Numbered from the stretch's first letter, positions 11,101-19,479 are shown. The stretch: DNA of 42,771 bases from CAZJDM01 sp964544765 (GCA_964544765.1 CAZJDM010000016.1:1-42771), one strand, 5' to 3'. Made by a program: numbers and translations. Notes: generated by a model from the sequence alone, not told the origin.

Positions 11101-11564
11101 CCCGTGGACCATAAATCAATAACTATATGGTGTATATTAAACATAAAATAATGATCTACATCGCCCCTAGAATAAAGAGTAAGTCGAATAAGCGGACCTT
11201 TTTCTAAATCAAATTTTCTTCTCGCTTCCAGACTGATTTCTTGTAAGAGTTTTTCATCATCCCAGTCTCCAGCATCGATAAATTCAAAGGGTAACTGTGT
11301 CAAGGAACTACTAATAGTTTGATAAACAACTCCGGTTAATTCATCTTTAATAAAGGTTGATCTTAGATTTTCATGCCTGTTAATCAAATATCTCCAACAA
11401 TCACATAAAACGGATCCATCAATTTGAGAATTTACAGTCAAAACGGTAGGAACATTGTAAGTATAATTATTGGGGTCCAATTCATAGGTAGTCCACATAG
11501 AATTTTGACCATGCGAAATCAGCCAATGTAACGATTTATTTAACTCAGTATTTGATGTCAACAT
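8106..11564 (-). CDS. Non-ribosomal peptide synthetase, single module C-A-PCP
   Basis: 1152 residues. The condensation domain (about 10-440) has HHIVID at 145-150. The adenylation domain (about 470-1010) has YTSGSTG at 681, LYGPTEAAVD, YRTGDLA and NGKVDRKNLP. The carrier domain has IGGHSL with Ser near 1068. A basic tail of about 40 residues follows and could dock to the PKS. The A-domain code is the same serine-like D-V-W-H-I-S-L-V-D-K as in the downstream NRPS, and the DNA of the two A domains is nearly identical. It is the first assembly-line gene of the operon yet begins with a C domain, so an acyl starter loaded onto serine is possible. The ATG has AGGAAAG 6 bases upstream and sits 15 bases after the exporter gene. 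Confidence 0.96.
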   Translation of the reverse strand: MLTSNTELNKSLHWLISHGQNSMWTTYELDPNNYTYNVPTVLTVNSQIDGSVLCDCWRYLINRHENLRSTFIKDELTGVVYQTISSSLTQLPFEFIDAGDWDDEKLLQEISLEARRKFDLEKGPLIRLTLYSRGDVDHYFMFNIHHIVIDLWSTGLLVKEFLSLYDALKSGSEIKNDLLPTLTNNFGDFIPLQDKLISGSRGQKSKKYWLNDLTGDLPVLDLPLDYPRKSILRSEGKTVRFYFDGEFRQRLFSLAQQNKVSLYTLMFALYHLFLRRYTNQTDINVGSLSMATGRTKPEFESVVGYLINTFILRINESEELSFYDFLQIVRKKIFQAMKNRDYPLTHLMDQLSYAKDSGHNPIFQSMFSWFNAPTDQESITRLFTLGIPGIKFNSNHLEVESYPVSQKLGQYDLSLLVADIGDRLVGEFCYNVDFFKDETAERMADHISNLIKAVVADPSKKISEYELRSDAERRTQNKWNKTDRDIGSKLTLNELFKDRVVRDGGNAALCYQGREISYKEFDNLTDRLALILRSKGVGPESLVGVCMERSVELVLSLYGIIKAGGAYVPVDPYYPEDRQRFILEDANIKILLVSQENEEEYRQKFTDQLVIGVSESDYSRPDTESSKQYSVNSERDAGYSEQDTGYSEQDTGTGNPDTGHSELNTEYSNLNTGKDTAYVIYTSGSTGRPKGVMVPHEAIVNRLLWMQGEYGLTKSDRVLQKTPYTFDVSVWEFFWPLISGATLVMAPPQDHKDPQAMIQLVRDNEITTIHFVPPMLRVFLEELKEPRLSQIRSLKRVICSGEELPFETKEEFFNKLPTSELHNLYGPTEAAVDVSYYKCVKGESGPVPIGRPVWNTQLYILDKQGNNCPIGVPGELHIGGIQLAKGYINRPELTVEKFYRVKNKKRLYRTGDLARFKADGNIEFLGRIDFQVKLRGFRIELGEIEGCIREQEAVADTVVVIKEDKQKEKQLVSYITEQRPLQVDETDLRQQLQKILPDYMVPSFIIKLKALPLNNNGKVDRKNLPNIEIKKPTRMIAPKSPLEIQLVEIWSEVLGTKNISLDANFFEIGGHSLLVAKLRSLILEELKVDIKVVDLFKYTTVSSLAEFISISKNKNVWKSNRTIVKRRAAINRKYKNVALTKRERVNYVNKHV
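8490..10040 (-). repeat. Near-identical A-domain copy (copy in the single-module NRPS gene)
   Basis: Partner of 1856-3406. The right flank (10041 onwards) is less similar to the first copy but nearly identical to window positions 56-232, so three A domains share different pieces. Confidence 0.93.
9546..9713 (-). repeat. Second copy of the 21-bp coding minisatellite
   Basis: Same array as at 2912-3079, at offset 6634, with the same unit number and sequence. It therefore moved together with the A domain rather than arising twice. Confidence 0.88.
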
Positions 11565-11579
11565 CTGTATCTTTCCTAT

Positions 11580-12977
11580 TTATTTACAATTTGATTTTGA
11601 TATAGAATCAAAAGCTAAAAAAGCTCGTAAATAAGGATTAAATAGCAACATAAAGGAAAAAGTCGATAATAGAATGATTCCACTGACAATATATATTAGC
11701 GGAACATTACCATTAACCAGTTCAGCAATAATACCAGCAAGTCCCATGGCTATAGGAGTTACACTAAAAGATACCGCGGCAATTATTCCAAAAACCCTTC
11801 CTCGTATATCTGAAGGTATTCGTTTTTGAACAATGGTTACAAAATTAATATGATTATAACCGCTAAATATACCCATCATGAAAATAAGAATTAAAGCAAT
11901 CGTCAATGTTGGAGCAAGACCCACAATTATAGCCAATGACCCATAAAGCAAATAAGAAATAATTAAAGAGATACACCTTTTAGGGCCATCTAAACTGAAT
12001 ATACCAGCTCCTATGTAACCAAGTAAGGAACCAATTCCAAATCCCGCCAACAGCAGCCCATACCAAACTGAATTTCCATGTAAATGATCCTCAACAAAAA
12101 ATGGTAATAAAACAATGGCCGGCATGGTAAAAAAATTCTGTACAGCATTCATAATAAAGAAGTACCTTAGCCCTAAATCTCTCCAAAAATATTTTACGCC
12201 AAAAAGAAGATCCTCCTTTAAATCAGCTAAACTTTTGGAAAAGTCTTTTTTGCTTTCTTTTTTGCTTTGGACCGTTTGTTCAGGTATAGAAATAAAGATT
12301 TCACTCGTAGCTGAAAACAAATAAGAAAAACCATCCAGTAAAAATAAAAAGCCAGCGCCAAAAACTCGATAGAGCCATCCACCTAGGCCATTACCCACCA
12401 ACTGAGCAATCACAAAATTACCTTGATTAAATGAATTGGCCGCGGAAAGTTTATCCGCTGGCACAATATCAGGAATACAGGCCGTGCAAGCTGGTCTAAA
12501 AAAAGCTTGAGCAGATCCAATTAAAATCACTGCTGGAAAAAGAGCAACTAGACCCCATATAGTATTATCAGGAAAAAGAACGATCAATCCAGAGACGGTC
12601 AAAATAGCTACCGCACATAAAAGATCCGCGTAAATCAAAATCTTCTTTCTAGAATACTTATCTGCTATCACACCTCCAATCGGTTCTAAGAAAACCGCTG
12701 GTAAATTAGACAACATCATCGCCATACCCATTAAAAAGGCTGACCCGGTAACGTGCTTTATCCAGAGCATCATGGCAATATTGGTTGCCTGTACTCCAAA
12801 CTGACTAATAAATTGCCCCTGCCATAAAAGAAAAAAATTGCGGTTCCAAAATTTGTTCACTATCGGTTTTGTTTCCTTAGTGGTAAAAGATGGGGATGCG
12901 ATTATTTCATCATAGGTGTAAGTTTTTTCAACCAACGTTAGCCCTCCAAAAAGTTGAGGTTGTGGGTAATTTTTCAT
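11580..12977 (-). CDS. MFS transporter (DHA3/EntS-like), probable exporter of the NRPS-PKS product
   Basis: About 465 residues with the hydrophobic pattern of a 12-helix major facilitator protein. The loop after the second helix reads GGVIADKYSRKKI, the usual MFS motif (G-x-x-x-D-R/K-x-x-R/K-K). The nearest family I know is the drug/siderophore exporter group that includes EntS. It sits inside the biosynthetic operon, 15 bases before the first NRPS gene, which fits product export or self-protection. Start choice is uncertain: a TTG at 13016 and an ATG at 12995 have no ribosome site, while the ATG at 12977 has GGA 8 bases before it. All of them overlap the end of the PPTase gene (stop at 12928). 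Confidence 0.88.
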   Translation of the reverse strand: MKNYPQPQLFGGLTLVEKTYTYDEIIASPSFTTKETKPIVNKFWNRNFFLLWQGQFISQFGVQATNIAMMLWIKHVTGSAFLMGMAMMLSNLPAVFLEPIGGVIADKYSRKKILIYADLLCAVAILTVSGLIVLFPDNTIWGLVALFPAVILIGSAQAFFRPACTACIPDIVPADKLSAANSFNQGNFVIAQLVGNGLGGWLYRVFGAGFLFLLDGFSYLFSATSEIFISIPEQTVQSKKESKKDFSKSLADLKEDLLFGVKYFWRDLGLRYFFIMNAVQNFFTMPAIVLLPFFVEDHLHGNSVWYGLLLAGFGIGSLLGYIGAGIFSLDGPKRCISLIISYLLYGSLAIIVGLAPTLTIALILIFMMGIFSGYNHINFVTIVQKRIPSDIRGRVFGIIAAVSFSVTPIAMGLAGIIAELVNGNVPLIYIVSGIILLSTFSFMLLFNPYLRAFLAFDSISKSNCK

Positions 12978-13746
12978 TTTCAATTTCCAGATCATGATAT
13001 TTGAGCAGTGGTTCAATTGAATCAGGAGAGTAAACAGAAACTGCTCCTATATAAGATGGAAGCGGTGCAATAGAATTTAATAGGCAACTATTAACTCTCC
13101 CCCAATTACTGTTACTTTTACTGTCTCTATTACTATCACGACCACAGTCACTGTCACTATTCTCATTTAAAGGAGATAAAATATTTATCGTAGAAGGATC
13201 CTGAGATAAACCTGTTCCTATAGTTTTTAAATAAGCTTCTTTTAGGGTCCATATCTTATAAAACTCTCTAAGTTGCTTTGACGGATTTAAATTATGTAAA
13301 TAAGTTTCCTCTTCTAAACTAAAAAAAATAGGGATGATTGATTGATAATCAATGTCTTTTATTTCTTCAAGATCAATACCAACCGGATGATAATGAGAAA
13401 AGGCAATCAATGCATAGGACCAGGAATGAGATAGATTAAAATATATAGAAGTATTTTTTAAGTTGGGTTTGCAATTTTTTTCATAGGTAAATTCAACTTC
13501 TTGTGGTCCTATTCCCAGATAATAGGCTAAAATCCTTCTAAGATTACCACGAGCTATTATACGTTTATTTCTTATAATATTATTTTTAATTTGATCCGCG
13601 ATAGAAATCTCTTCCAAATTCAGATACGAATATAACTCTCTTATCTGGGTTAAATCGGCACTTAGAGGAACTTTCCAAATATCGATTAATCCTTTTTTTG
13701 ATTCATTTGATTTACTTGATTCATTATTTATTGCATTAAAACCCAT
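12928..13746 (-). CDS. Sfp-type 4'-phosphopantetheinyl transferase
   Basis: 272 residues. It transfers phosphopantetheine from CoA to the serine of carrier domains and would activate the PCP and ACP domains encoded downstream. Family motifs are VGIDLE (metal and CoA binding) and WTLKEAYLK with the catalytic Glu/Lys pair; an N-terminal RGNLRRILAYYLG segment also fits. An unusual Ser/Asp/Asn-rich insert (around 13085-13165; pieces such as NSDSD and RDSNRDSKSNS) interrupts the C-terminal part and looks like an expanded simple repeat. The ATG lies 8 bases after the thioesterase stop, and the 3' end overlaps the exporter gene. Confidence 0.94.
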   Translation of the reverse strand: MGFNAINNESSKSNESKKGLIDIWKVPLSADLTQIRELYSYLNLEEISIADQIKNNIIRNKRIIARGNLRRILAYYLGIGPQEVEFTYEKNCKPNLKNTSIYFNLSHSWSYALIAFSHYHPVGIDLEEIKDIDYQSIIPIFFSLEEETYLHNLNPSKQLREFYKIWTLKEAYLKTIGTGLSQDPSTINILSPLNENSDSDCGRDSNRDSKSNSNWGRVNSCLLNSIAPLPSYIGAVSVYSPDSIEPLLKYHDLEIENEKLPTTSTFWRANVG

Positions 13747-13754
13747 AGTTCAAA

Positions 13755-14624
13755 TTAATCCCAGTTAAGGTTTGTTGTGCGAGTAACCTCGTGTTCAATT
13801 AAATTGACCAATTTTTGAAGATTATTTTTAAAATAAAAGTGCCCTCCCGCATACCGGTAGATCTTGGTAACTCCATTGGTTACTTGACTCCAGGAAACAA
13901 GATTTTTTTCATTAACTTCATGATCCTCATCCCCATAAAAAACTGAAACCGGGCAAGTTAGTTTTTTATGTTCATAAAATGTATAGTTACAAAGAATTTT
14001 ATAATCGTTTCGTAAAATATTGATTACTAATTTTAAAAGTTCCGGTTCCTGAAAAACATCCTCCGGAGTAGCTCCGTATTGTTTTAGCTTTTGCTGTAAT
14101 TCGCTGTCAGTCAGGTCAACATAATTACTGAAGCAATGATCAGAATTATAAAAACAGTAAGGAGATCTAATGGATGAAATAAACAAATGAGAAGGTGAAA
14201 AACCTTCCATTTCCAGTCTTCTAGCTAATTCATAGGAGATAATTCCTCCCAAACTGTGCCCAAATAAAACAAACGGTTCATTAAGTTCAGGTATGATATC
14301 ACTAGTTAAAGTATCAATAAGCTGTGACATTTCACCAATAAACGGTTCTGCAAAACGATCCTCTCTTCCAGGTAGTTGAACGCCAATAAGATCAAAGTGT
14401 TTACTAAACAAAGATGGCCATGAATTGTAAAAACTTACGCTACCCCCGGCATGATGAAATAAAATCAATTTTATTCTATTACTGAAATCTTTAAAATTAC
14501 TTGAATCATTAAATCCAGATAAACGATAAAAAGATGAACGATGATTTCTTGGATGCATGTATGATGCAGTAAAATGCTCACTCGATGTTCTTCTATGAAC
14601 TTCGGTATTTTTTTCAATCCTCAT
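13755..14624 (-). CDS. Type II thioesterase (external editing thioesterase)
   Basis: 289 residues, alpha/beta hydrolase of the GrsT/TycF type that clears wrongly loaded or stalled carrier domains. It shows the early FHHAGG motif (oxyanion region), LPGRE, the nucleophile GHSLGG, the Asp in FYGDEDH and the catalytic His in AGGHFYF. An upstream in-frame TTG at 14636 is probably false: the bases between it and the ATG at 14624 form a clear GGGAGG ribosome site 5 to 6 bases before that ATG. It is the first gene of the NRPS-PKS operon, preceded by a 280-base gap with an inverted repeat. Confidence 0.94.
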   Translation of the reverse strand: MRIEKNTEVHRRTSSEHFTASYMHPRNHRSSFYRLSGFNDSSNFKDFSNRIKLILFHHAGGSVSFYNSWPSLFSKHFDLIGVQLPGREDRFAEPFIGEMSQLIDTLTSDIIPELNEPFVLFGHSLGGIISYELARRLEMEGFSPSHLFISSIRSPYCFYNSDHCFSNYVDLTDSELQQKLKQYGATPEDVFQEPELLKLVINILRNDYKILCNYTFYEHKKLTCPVSVFYGDEDHEVNEKNLVSWSQVTNGVTKIYRYAGGHFYFKNNLQKLVNLIEHEVTRTTNLNWD

Positions 14625-14647
14625 TCGTCCTCCCAAATAAGGTTCTC

Positions 14648-14684
14648 ATAACTGTTTAGCGTTGAACTCGTAAAAAACAGTTAT
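14648..14684. promoter_or_regulatory. Inverted repeat in the leader of the NRPS-PKS operon
   Basis: Perfect 10-bp arms (ATAACTGTTT at 14648-14657 and AAACAGTTAT at 14675-14684) with a 17-base centre, 24 bases upstream of the thioesterase start codon. It could be an operator for a dimeric regulator or a leader hairpin. No regulator gene is seen nearby and I could not place a clear -35/-10 pair. Confidence 0.5.
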
Positions 14685-14893
14685 TAAAATATTATTTCTG
14701 TAAATTCTGAAGGTTGGTGTAACATAACATCTAGAATATTCCAAGAAAATTATTTATTTTTATGTTTTTTTTTATCTTACATGAATAATATTTCACACTT
14801 ATAAACAGAAAAAATAAATATTTAGTGTTTAGGTTCTTATATCAACATTTTAGATTTAAAAAGGACTCAAGAGCCTCGTTAAACAAGCGACCA

Positions 14894-14909
14894 ATCACAT
14901 ACTTGTGAT
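14894..14909 (-). terminator. Small hairpin just after the acidic-protein gene
   Basis: Perfect 6-bp stem with a 4-base loop (ATCACA, TACT, TGTGAT) 6 bases past the stop of the upstream minus-strand gene. No U-run follows, so termination is only a possibility. Confidence 0.3.
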
Positions 14910-14915
14910 CGAAAT

Positions 14916-15320
14916 TTAATCAGTTACTTTCTTAATTTGCTGTATAGTTTCGAAATAATGATGTTCAAAACTTAGAGGTAGCTTAATATTGGATATATCG
15001 GTCTGATAGTTTCTAAAAACCTGATTGATAGGATCATACTGGGGTTTCTTGTCTACTTCTGGAGGTTTTAAAGGTTCCTCATCTTCATCTTCATATTCAT
15101 CATCGTCATCTTCCTCATACTCTTCGTCATCATCGTACTCATCATCCTCATATTCGTCGTCTTCGTATTCCTCATCATCATTCTCATATTCATCACTGAC
15201 TTTACTTTTAGCTTGTTTAGAAATCATCTCTTCAGATAGAGTCAGCCAAAACATCATCCCGAATATCACCATCAAAACCGCAACTACTGCCGTCTCACCC
15301 AAAAACCTTTTCATTTTCAT
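14916..15320 (-). CDS. Small membrane-anchored protein with an Asp/Glu/Tyr-rich stretch
   Basis: 134 residues, no family recognised. A single hydrophobic helix (about residues 8-28) is followed by roughly 45 residues made almost only of Asp, Glu and Tyr (repeats of the type EYEDDEYDDD), then a normal C-terminal part of about 50 residues with a Pro-rich join. The helix probably anchors it in the inner membrane with the acidic part outside. Its ATG overlaps the stop of the upstream lipoprotein gene by 4 bases (ATGA), so the two are translated together. The acidic run mirrors the Lys-rich tail of that partner. The DNA of this run is a simple GAN-type repeat, so length may vary between strains. 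Confidence 0.72.
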   Translation of the reverse strand: MKMKRFLGETAVVAVLMVIFGMMFWLTLSEEMISKQAKSKVSDEYENDDEEYEDDEYEDDEYDDDEEYEEDDDDEYEDEDEEPLKPPEVDKKPQYDPINQVFRNYQTDISNIKLPLSFEHHYFETIQQIKKVTD

Positions 15321-17221
15321 TTCTTCTTAACCTTTTTAACGGTCAGCTTTTTAGACTTCTTTTTAGGTTTTTTCTTAGTCTTTTTGGCAGTAACCTTTTT
15401 GAGTTTCTTTTTGATCTTCTTAGTAGTGATCTTTTTGGATTTCTTTTTGATCTTCTTATCGCTTATCAACTTGGGTCCTGTTACCTTACTCTTCTCGCCT
15501 GTTTCACTCACTACAGATTTCTCAGTTCTTTTACTCTCCTTACTTTTTTTACTTTTCTTACTTTTGCCTGTTTTTAAAAGTCTTTTCTTAGATACTTTTT
15601 TGGATAACTTTTTTCTTTTTACAATATCGGATAGCGGAACATCCGGTAAATCATCTTTTTCGATAAAAATATCAACCTTCGGTGACTTAGTCTGTATCTG
15701 AATAATCATATTTTCAGCTTTACCGACATTGCCCAACAAATCAACTGACCGATAATAAAATTCTCTTTTCCGTTTCTTCCAAGTTTCCAAACTTATCGGC
15801 CCTTCATATCTTTTAAAATTTTTTCCATCATAACTATATTCAGTATAAGCAACTCCAACACCACCTTCATCCCTTCCAGTTAAACTCACACTATTAGGCA
15901 AGGCAGATAGATAAACACCTTTATGTAGAACCAATAGTTTTTGACTATGTATAGTAGTTGTTGGTGGGACTGTATCAATAAAGATTTTTAAGTTTTCTGA
16001 TTCTTCCATATTACCAACAGCATCAGTAGCACGAACCATAAACATATTTTCCCCTGCCCGCTTAAAAACTACTGGCTTAAGAGGATCATTGTTTTCCATT
16101 TTTTGTTCATTATAAAAGTATAAAACCTTCCCCACCCCGCTTATTCCATCTTTCACTTTAACATTTACTTTAAAATCAGATAACGCGTAGATCAATCCAC
16201 GGGCTTTGACGTTTTTTCCAATGTACTTAAAACTTATTTTGGGCGGTTCAAAATCCTGAATAAAAGTTTTAGTTATCCACTTACCTCTGTTATCTAAATG
16301 ATCCCAGCCCCTGAATCTGATTTTAACTTTCTGATAATATATTATTAATGGATGTCTATATAAAGACATTGGTTCATCTTTAAGCTGATACTCTATTTTT
16401 TTAACTCCTACTCCATCATCTTCAGATTTAAAAATAACTCTATGATCATAGCTTAAATAAATTTTATTGTCTTTTTCGAACGAATTTCCTTGAATTTCAT
16501 AACTATTCACCGGTGGTTTAGTATCTACATAAAACTCTTGATATGCCCAATCTGATTCATTACCTACCTGATCCACTACCGAAATATAAAACTCGTTCTT
16601 CCCTTCTTTTTTAAACGATAATTGTCCAGGAAAGGATCTTTCTTTGGCCTCTTTTAACCGTTTATACACAATCTCGGAAACTCCTGATAAATTATCCTGG
16701 GTTGAAATCCTCAGCAGAGAACTGGGTTGAATAAATAGTTTTCCATCTACTATTTTTTTCTTACCTTCCCAGTACGGTTTAACAGTGGGCGCTGTTAAAT
16801 CCATATAAATTTTAAAGGTCTGAATGGGGCTCCAATTCAATACCGGGTCAACCGACCGAAAACGAAGAATATGTAATCCTTCTTCGCCAAAACTAATGAC
16901 ATCCTCATACGGCTCAAAAGGAGCAATATCAATACTTACTTCAATACGCTCAAGAGCCTTTTTGGTCTCCATTGAACGAATCAAAAACTTGGCTTCTCTA
17001 TTGGTGTAATATTGTTTGGTTTTGGTATCAAAATAGATCTTATTTTTGCTTTTCTGGTCACCATCATCACGCGAAATAAATTTTACCCTACTGACATCGG
17101 AACCTTGAAAAGACTCCATCACCTGATTATTTTCAGTATGTGACACACAAGAGATGGCTGTAGTAACTAATAGCAGAATTAGTATATAGAACCATACTTT
17201 TAAGCAACCACATTTATTCAT
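15317..17221 (-). CDS. Lipoprotein with OmpL47/Ig-like repeats and a very basic Lys-rich tail
   Basis: 634 residues from the ATG at 17221. A GTG 57 bases upstream would put extra hydrophobic sequence before the signal peptide and is unlikely. The signal peptide ends in a lipobox (TAISC). At least four repeats of about 100 residues follow, each with a SGV or GVGV turn, a D-x-x-GN turn and a boundary such as DTKPP, DFEPP or DTVPP. This is the pattern of the Ig-like/OmpL47 domains of secreted and surface proteins. The last 100 residues are about half Lys, in short KKxKK units resembling histone H1 tails. The stop overlaps the start of the acidic protein gene. Role unknown; adhesion or binding to acidic polymers is an inference. 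Confidence 0.8.
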   Translation of the reverse strand: MNKCGCLKVWFYILILLLVTTAISCVSHTENNQVMESFQGSDVSRVKFISRDDGDQKSKNKIYFDTKTKQYYTNREAKFLIRSMETKKALERIEVSIDIAPFEPYEDVISFGEEGLHILRFRSVDPVLNWSPIQTFKIYMDLTAPTVKPYWEGKKKIVDGKLFIQPSSLLRISTQDNLSGVSEIVYKRLKEAKERSFPGQLSFKKEGKNEFYISVVDQVGNESDWAYQEFYVDTKPPVNSYEIQGNSFEKDNKIYLSYDHRVIFKSEDDGVGVKKIEYQLKDEPMSLYRHPLIIYYQKVKIRFRGWDHLDNRGKWITKTFIQDFEPPKISFKYIGKNVKARGLIYALSDFKVNVKVKDGISGVGKVLYFYNEQKMENNDPLKPVVFKRAGENMFMVRATDAVGNMEESENLKIFIDTVPPTTTIHSQKLLVLHKGVYLSALPNSVSLTGRDEGGVGVAYTEYSYDGKNFKRYEGPISLETWKKRKREFYYRSVDLLGNVGKAENMIIQIQTKSPKVDIFIEKDDLPDVPLSDIVKRKKLSKKVSKKRLLKTGKSKKSKKSKESKRTEKSVVSETGEKSKVTGPKLISDKKIKKKSKKITTKKIKKKLKKVTAKKTKKKPKKKSKKLTVKKVKKK

Positions 17222-17371
17222 AATGCTCGCCCATATATTATAGATAAAAATTATATATTTTATAATTTTTATATACACTTTGCTCGGTAATTATTAATTT
17301 ATTCTTTAATTATTTATTAATTATTGTGTTTTATTCAATGTTTTCATAAGCAATAAGCGTGCTATGTTTGA

Positions 17372-17417
17372 ATTGTACGCTTGAAAGTATGGTGAAATAT
17401 ATATAACAGATTAATAT
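17372..17417 (+). repeat. Single copy of the 46-bp element seen at 26922-26967
   Basis: Matches the reverse complement of 26922-26967 at 42 of 46 positions, including the core GGTGAAATATATATAACAGA. It lies about 140 bases before the TPR gene, in the same relative orientation and at a similar distance as the copy before the MlaC-like gene, which suggests either a shared promoter/operator or a fragment of a small mobile element. Confidence 0.6.
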
Positions 17418-17554
17418 TAAAGTATTAATTGAATAACTAAGAACAAGTTCAAAAAGTAACAATCATTTCAGTTCAAATTTAGACTACATATATCTGTTTT
17501 TACTACAATATTAAAGCTATAAATATTTATTTATCATATTCCGATTTAATAATT

Positions 17555-19363
17555 ATGAAATTGCATAGTATAATCTATAAATTTTGCTTAATTATAATAT
17601 GGCTCTGTTTTTCTCAGTCTCAACTATTCGCAACAACCCAATGGACTGAATCAACAGCCAATTCAATGATAGATAAAATTATTAAGCTGCCATCCGACCT
17701 CCCTCTCTCTGATAAAGATCCAAATTTTCCAATTGTTGCTATTTCTCAAGCTTTGAAAGCGGAATTACTTCACAAACCACACAAAGTAATCTCAATACTT
17801 GAAAAACTACTTATGAATAAATCATTCCACAGCGTCAAACTGATAAAAACTCCGACTGATCCCAAAAAATTATCTATAATTATTGGAAGGACCTGGTCAA
17901 ACCCTATTTGGAACCATCTAATTAAATTACTTTTAGGGCGCGCTTACTATGAAATTGGTAATCCATCTAATGCGATCAATTATTTCAGGGAAATTCAATT
18001 AGATAGGCCCCTAGGAATAATTGCCAAAATAGAAGAAATATGGTGCTACATCCAATTGAAAAGGTGGAATGAAGCAACACATATCATCAATCAAATAATC
18101 AATCAAATAACCGCGAAAAAAGTCAAGATTAGTCCAGTATTATGGCAGGAAATAAAATTATTGAAATCCTATATAAGACTGCGTAACAATTACAGTAAAA
18201 AATTAAAACATTTAAATTTTCCTAAATCAAAACTTTTATCAAGTATTAATATAAAATTAAATTCATATACCCTATATGAAGTAAATCGTTCCGCTTATAA
18301 AAAGGATCATGCTTTACAAACAATCCAAATACTTACTCAATTACCCAACCAATATTTGGACATCCATTCCGCCAAATTATTAGCCATTTGCTATCTCAGG
18401 CTATATCAAGAGGAAAAGGGAAAATCACCTAAGAAAAAAGAATACCTCAGTAAGGCCCTAAAAATACTTTCTCCTTGGATATTTGCCAATGACAATAAAG
18501 TTTTAAAAGAAGCCGGAGCGGAAAGTATTTTTATCGGAGCCGCAATATTATGGGCCACCGATCAAAGAATGAAGGCCCTTGGCTTAATTAAAAAAACCAT
18601 TCTTTTATTTCCCCGCAATAACTATAGATCAGATTGTTTTCTCTTATTAGCTGATCATTGTTTCAAATTAGGTCTTTTTAGAGCGGCAATTTACCTCTAT
18701 CAACAAATAATCAAAGAAGGAGATACTGAAAAAAGTTTGTATGGATTATATTGGGCATCATGGTGCTTTTATCATACAGGGAAAAAATTTAAGGCTTTGC
18801 GACACATAGAACGGTTTATCCTTCATAAAAAGGATTATTTTGCCAATATTAATAATGATAATGATAAGGATAATAATAAAATAAGGCCCAATTCTCTTTT
18901 ATCCAGCAAACAACCTTTGATAGATATGCTTTTTATTCTGGCTGAACTTCTATCTCCTGATCGAGCATTAAAAGAACTATCTTTATTTAAGTTCAATAGC
19001 GATCAACTAATTACGGCTCAGAGTTGGCTCTTTTTGTTTTATATTGAAAGAGAAGAACATCAAGGCAGCATTATGGTTTTAAGAAATATTGTCAATTTAA
19101 AAAAGGCTCAGTTAAAACCCAGTCAAAAAGGTACAGAAATTGAAACAGTAACAGATGATGTTGAAATGCTAAATCAAATTAACCAAAAACTCCAGCTCAA
19201 ACTAACTAAAGAAGAAGCGGAAAAGAAATTAATCTTCGCTCTTATTACTCTCAAAGAGGCTCCAATGGCCAAAAAATTTCTCAATTACCTGATTAAAAAA
19301 TATGGGACAAATGACACTCGACGTATGCAAATGAAAATAATTGATAATTCAATTAAACAGTAA
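17555..19363 (+). CDS. Exported TPR-like repeat protein of unknown function
   Basis: 602 residues. An N-terminal signal peptide (hydrophobic run about 8-26, ending near FATTQ) indicates export. The rest is helical with TPR-like pairs, for example the segments starting LLGRAYYEIGNPSNAINYF and DCFLLLADHCFKLGLFRAA, the latter followed by a Tyr-x-x-Ile-Ile ending typical of TPR helix B. A short Asn/Asp run (around residue 433) is another simple-repeat insert. No catalytic motif seen. Such proteins usually act as scaffolds in the periplasm, often with cell-division or outer-membrane machinery, but nothing here points to one partner. It is divergent from the lipoprotein pair and followed by cmoB after a gap of about 115 bases. 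Confidence 0.78.
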   Translation: MKLHSIIYKFCLIIIWLCFSQSQLFATTQWTESTANSMIDKIIKLPSDLPLSDKDPNFPIVAISQALKAELLHKPHKVISILEKLLMNKSFHSVKLIKTPTDPKKLSIIIGRTWSNPIWNHLIKLLLGRAYYEIGNPSNAINYFREIQLDRPLGIIAKIEEIWCYIQLKRWNEATHIINQIINQITAKKVKISPVLWQEIKLLKSYIRLRNNYSKKLKHLNFPKSKLLSSINIKLNSYTLYEVNRSAYKKDHALQTIQILTQLPNQYLDIHSAKLLAICYLRLYQEEKGKSPKKKEYLSKALKILSPWIFANDNKVLKEAGAESIFIGAAILWATDQRMKALGLIKKTILLFPRNNYRSDCFLLLADHCFKLGLFRAAIYLYQQIIKEGDTEKSLYGLYWASWCFYHTGKKFKALRHIERFILHKKDYFANINNDNDKDNNKIRPNSLLSSKQPLIDMLFILAELLSPDRALKELSLFKFNSDQLITAQSWLFLFYIEREEHQGSIMVLRNIVNLKKAQLKPSQKGTEIETVTDDVEMLNQINQKLQLKLTKEEAEKKLIFALITLKEAPMAKKFLNYLIKKYGTNDTRRMQMKIIDNSIKQ

Positions 19364-19479
19364 CAAATAGGAACAAAATGTAACATACCGTGAAACTGTT
19401 AATGCAAAACTCAGGATAAACTGCAGGATAAATTACGAACTATTGTGATTTCGTTTCCAATTTGGTATTGGATATCGAG

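Noticed and set aside
14894..14909. Possible CRP-type site (TCACA and TGTGA)
   Set aside because: The half-sites are in the reverse order and spacing does not fit TGTGA-N6-TCACA. A hairpin is the better reading.
15025..15330. Plus-strand open frame made mostly of Ser and Tyr
   Set aside because: It is the antisense of the Asp/Glu/Tyr codons of the acidic protein gene and has no start context.
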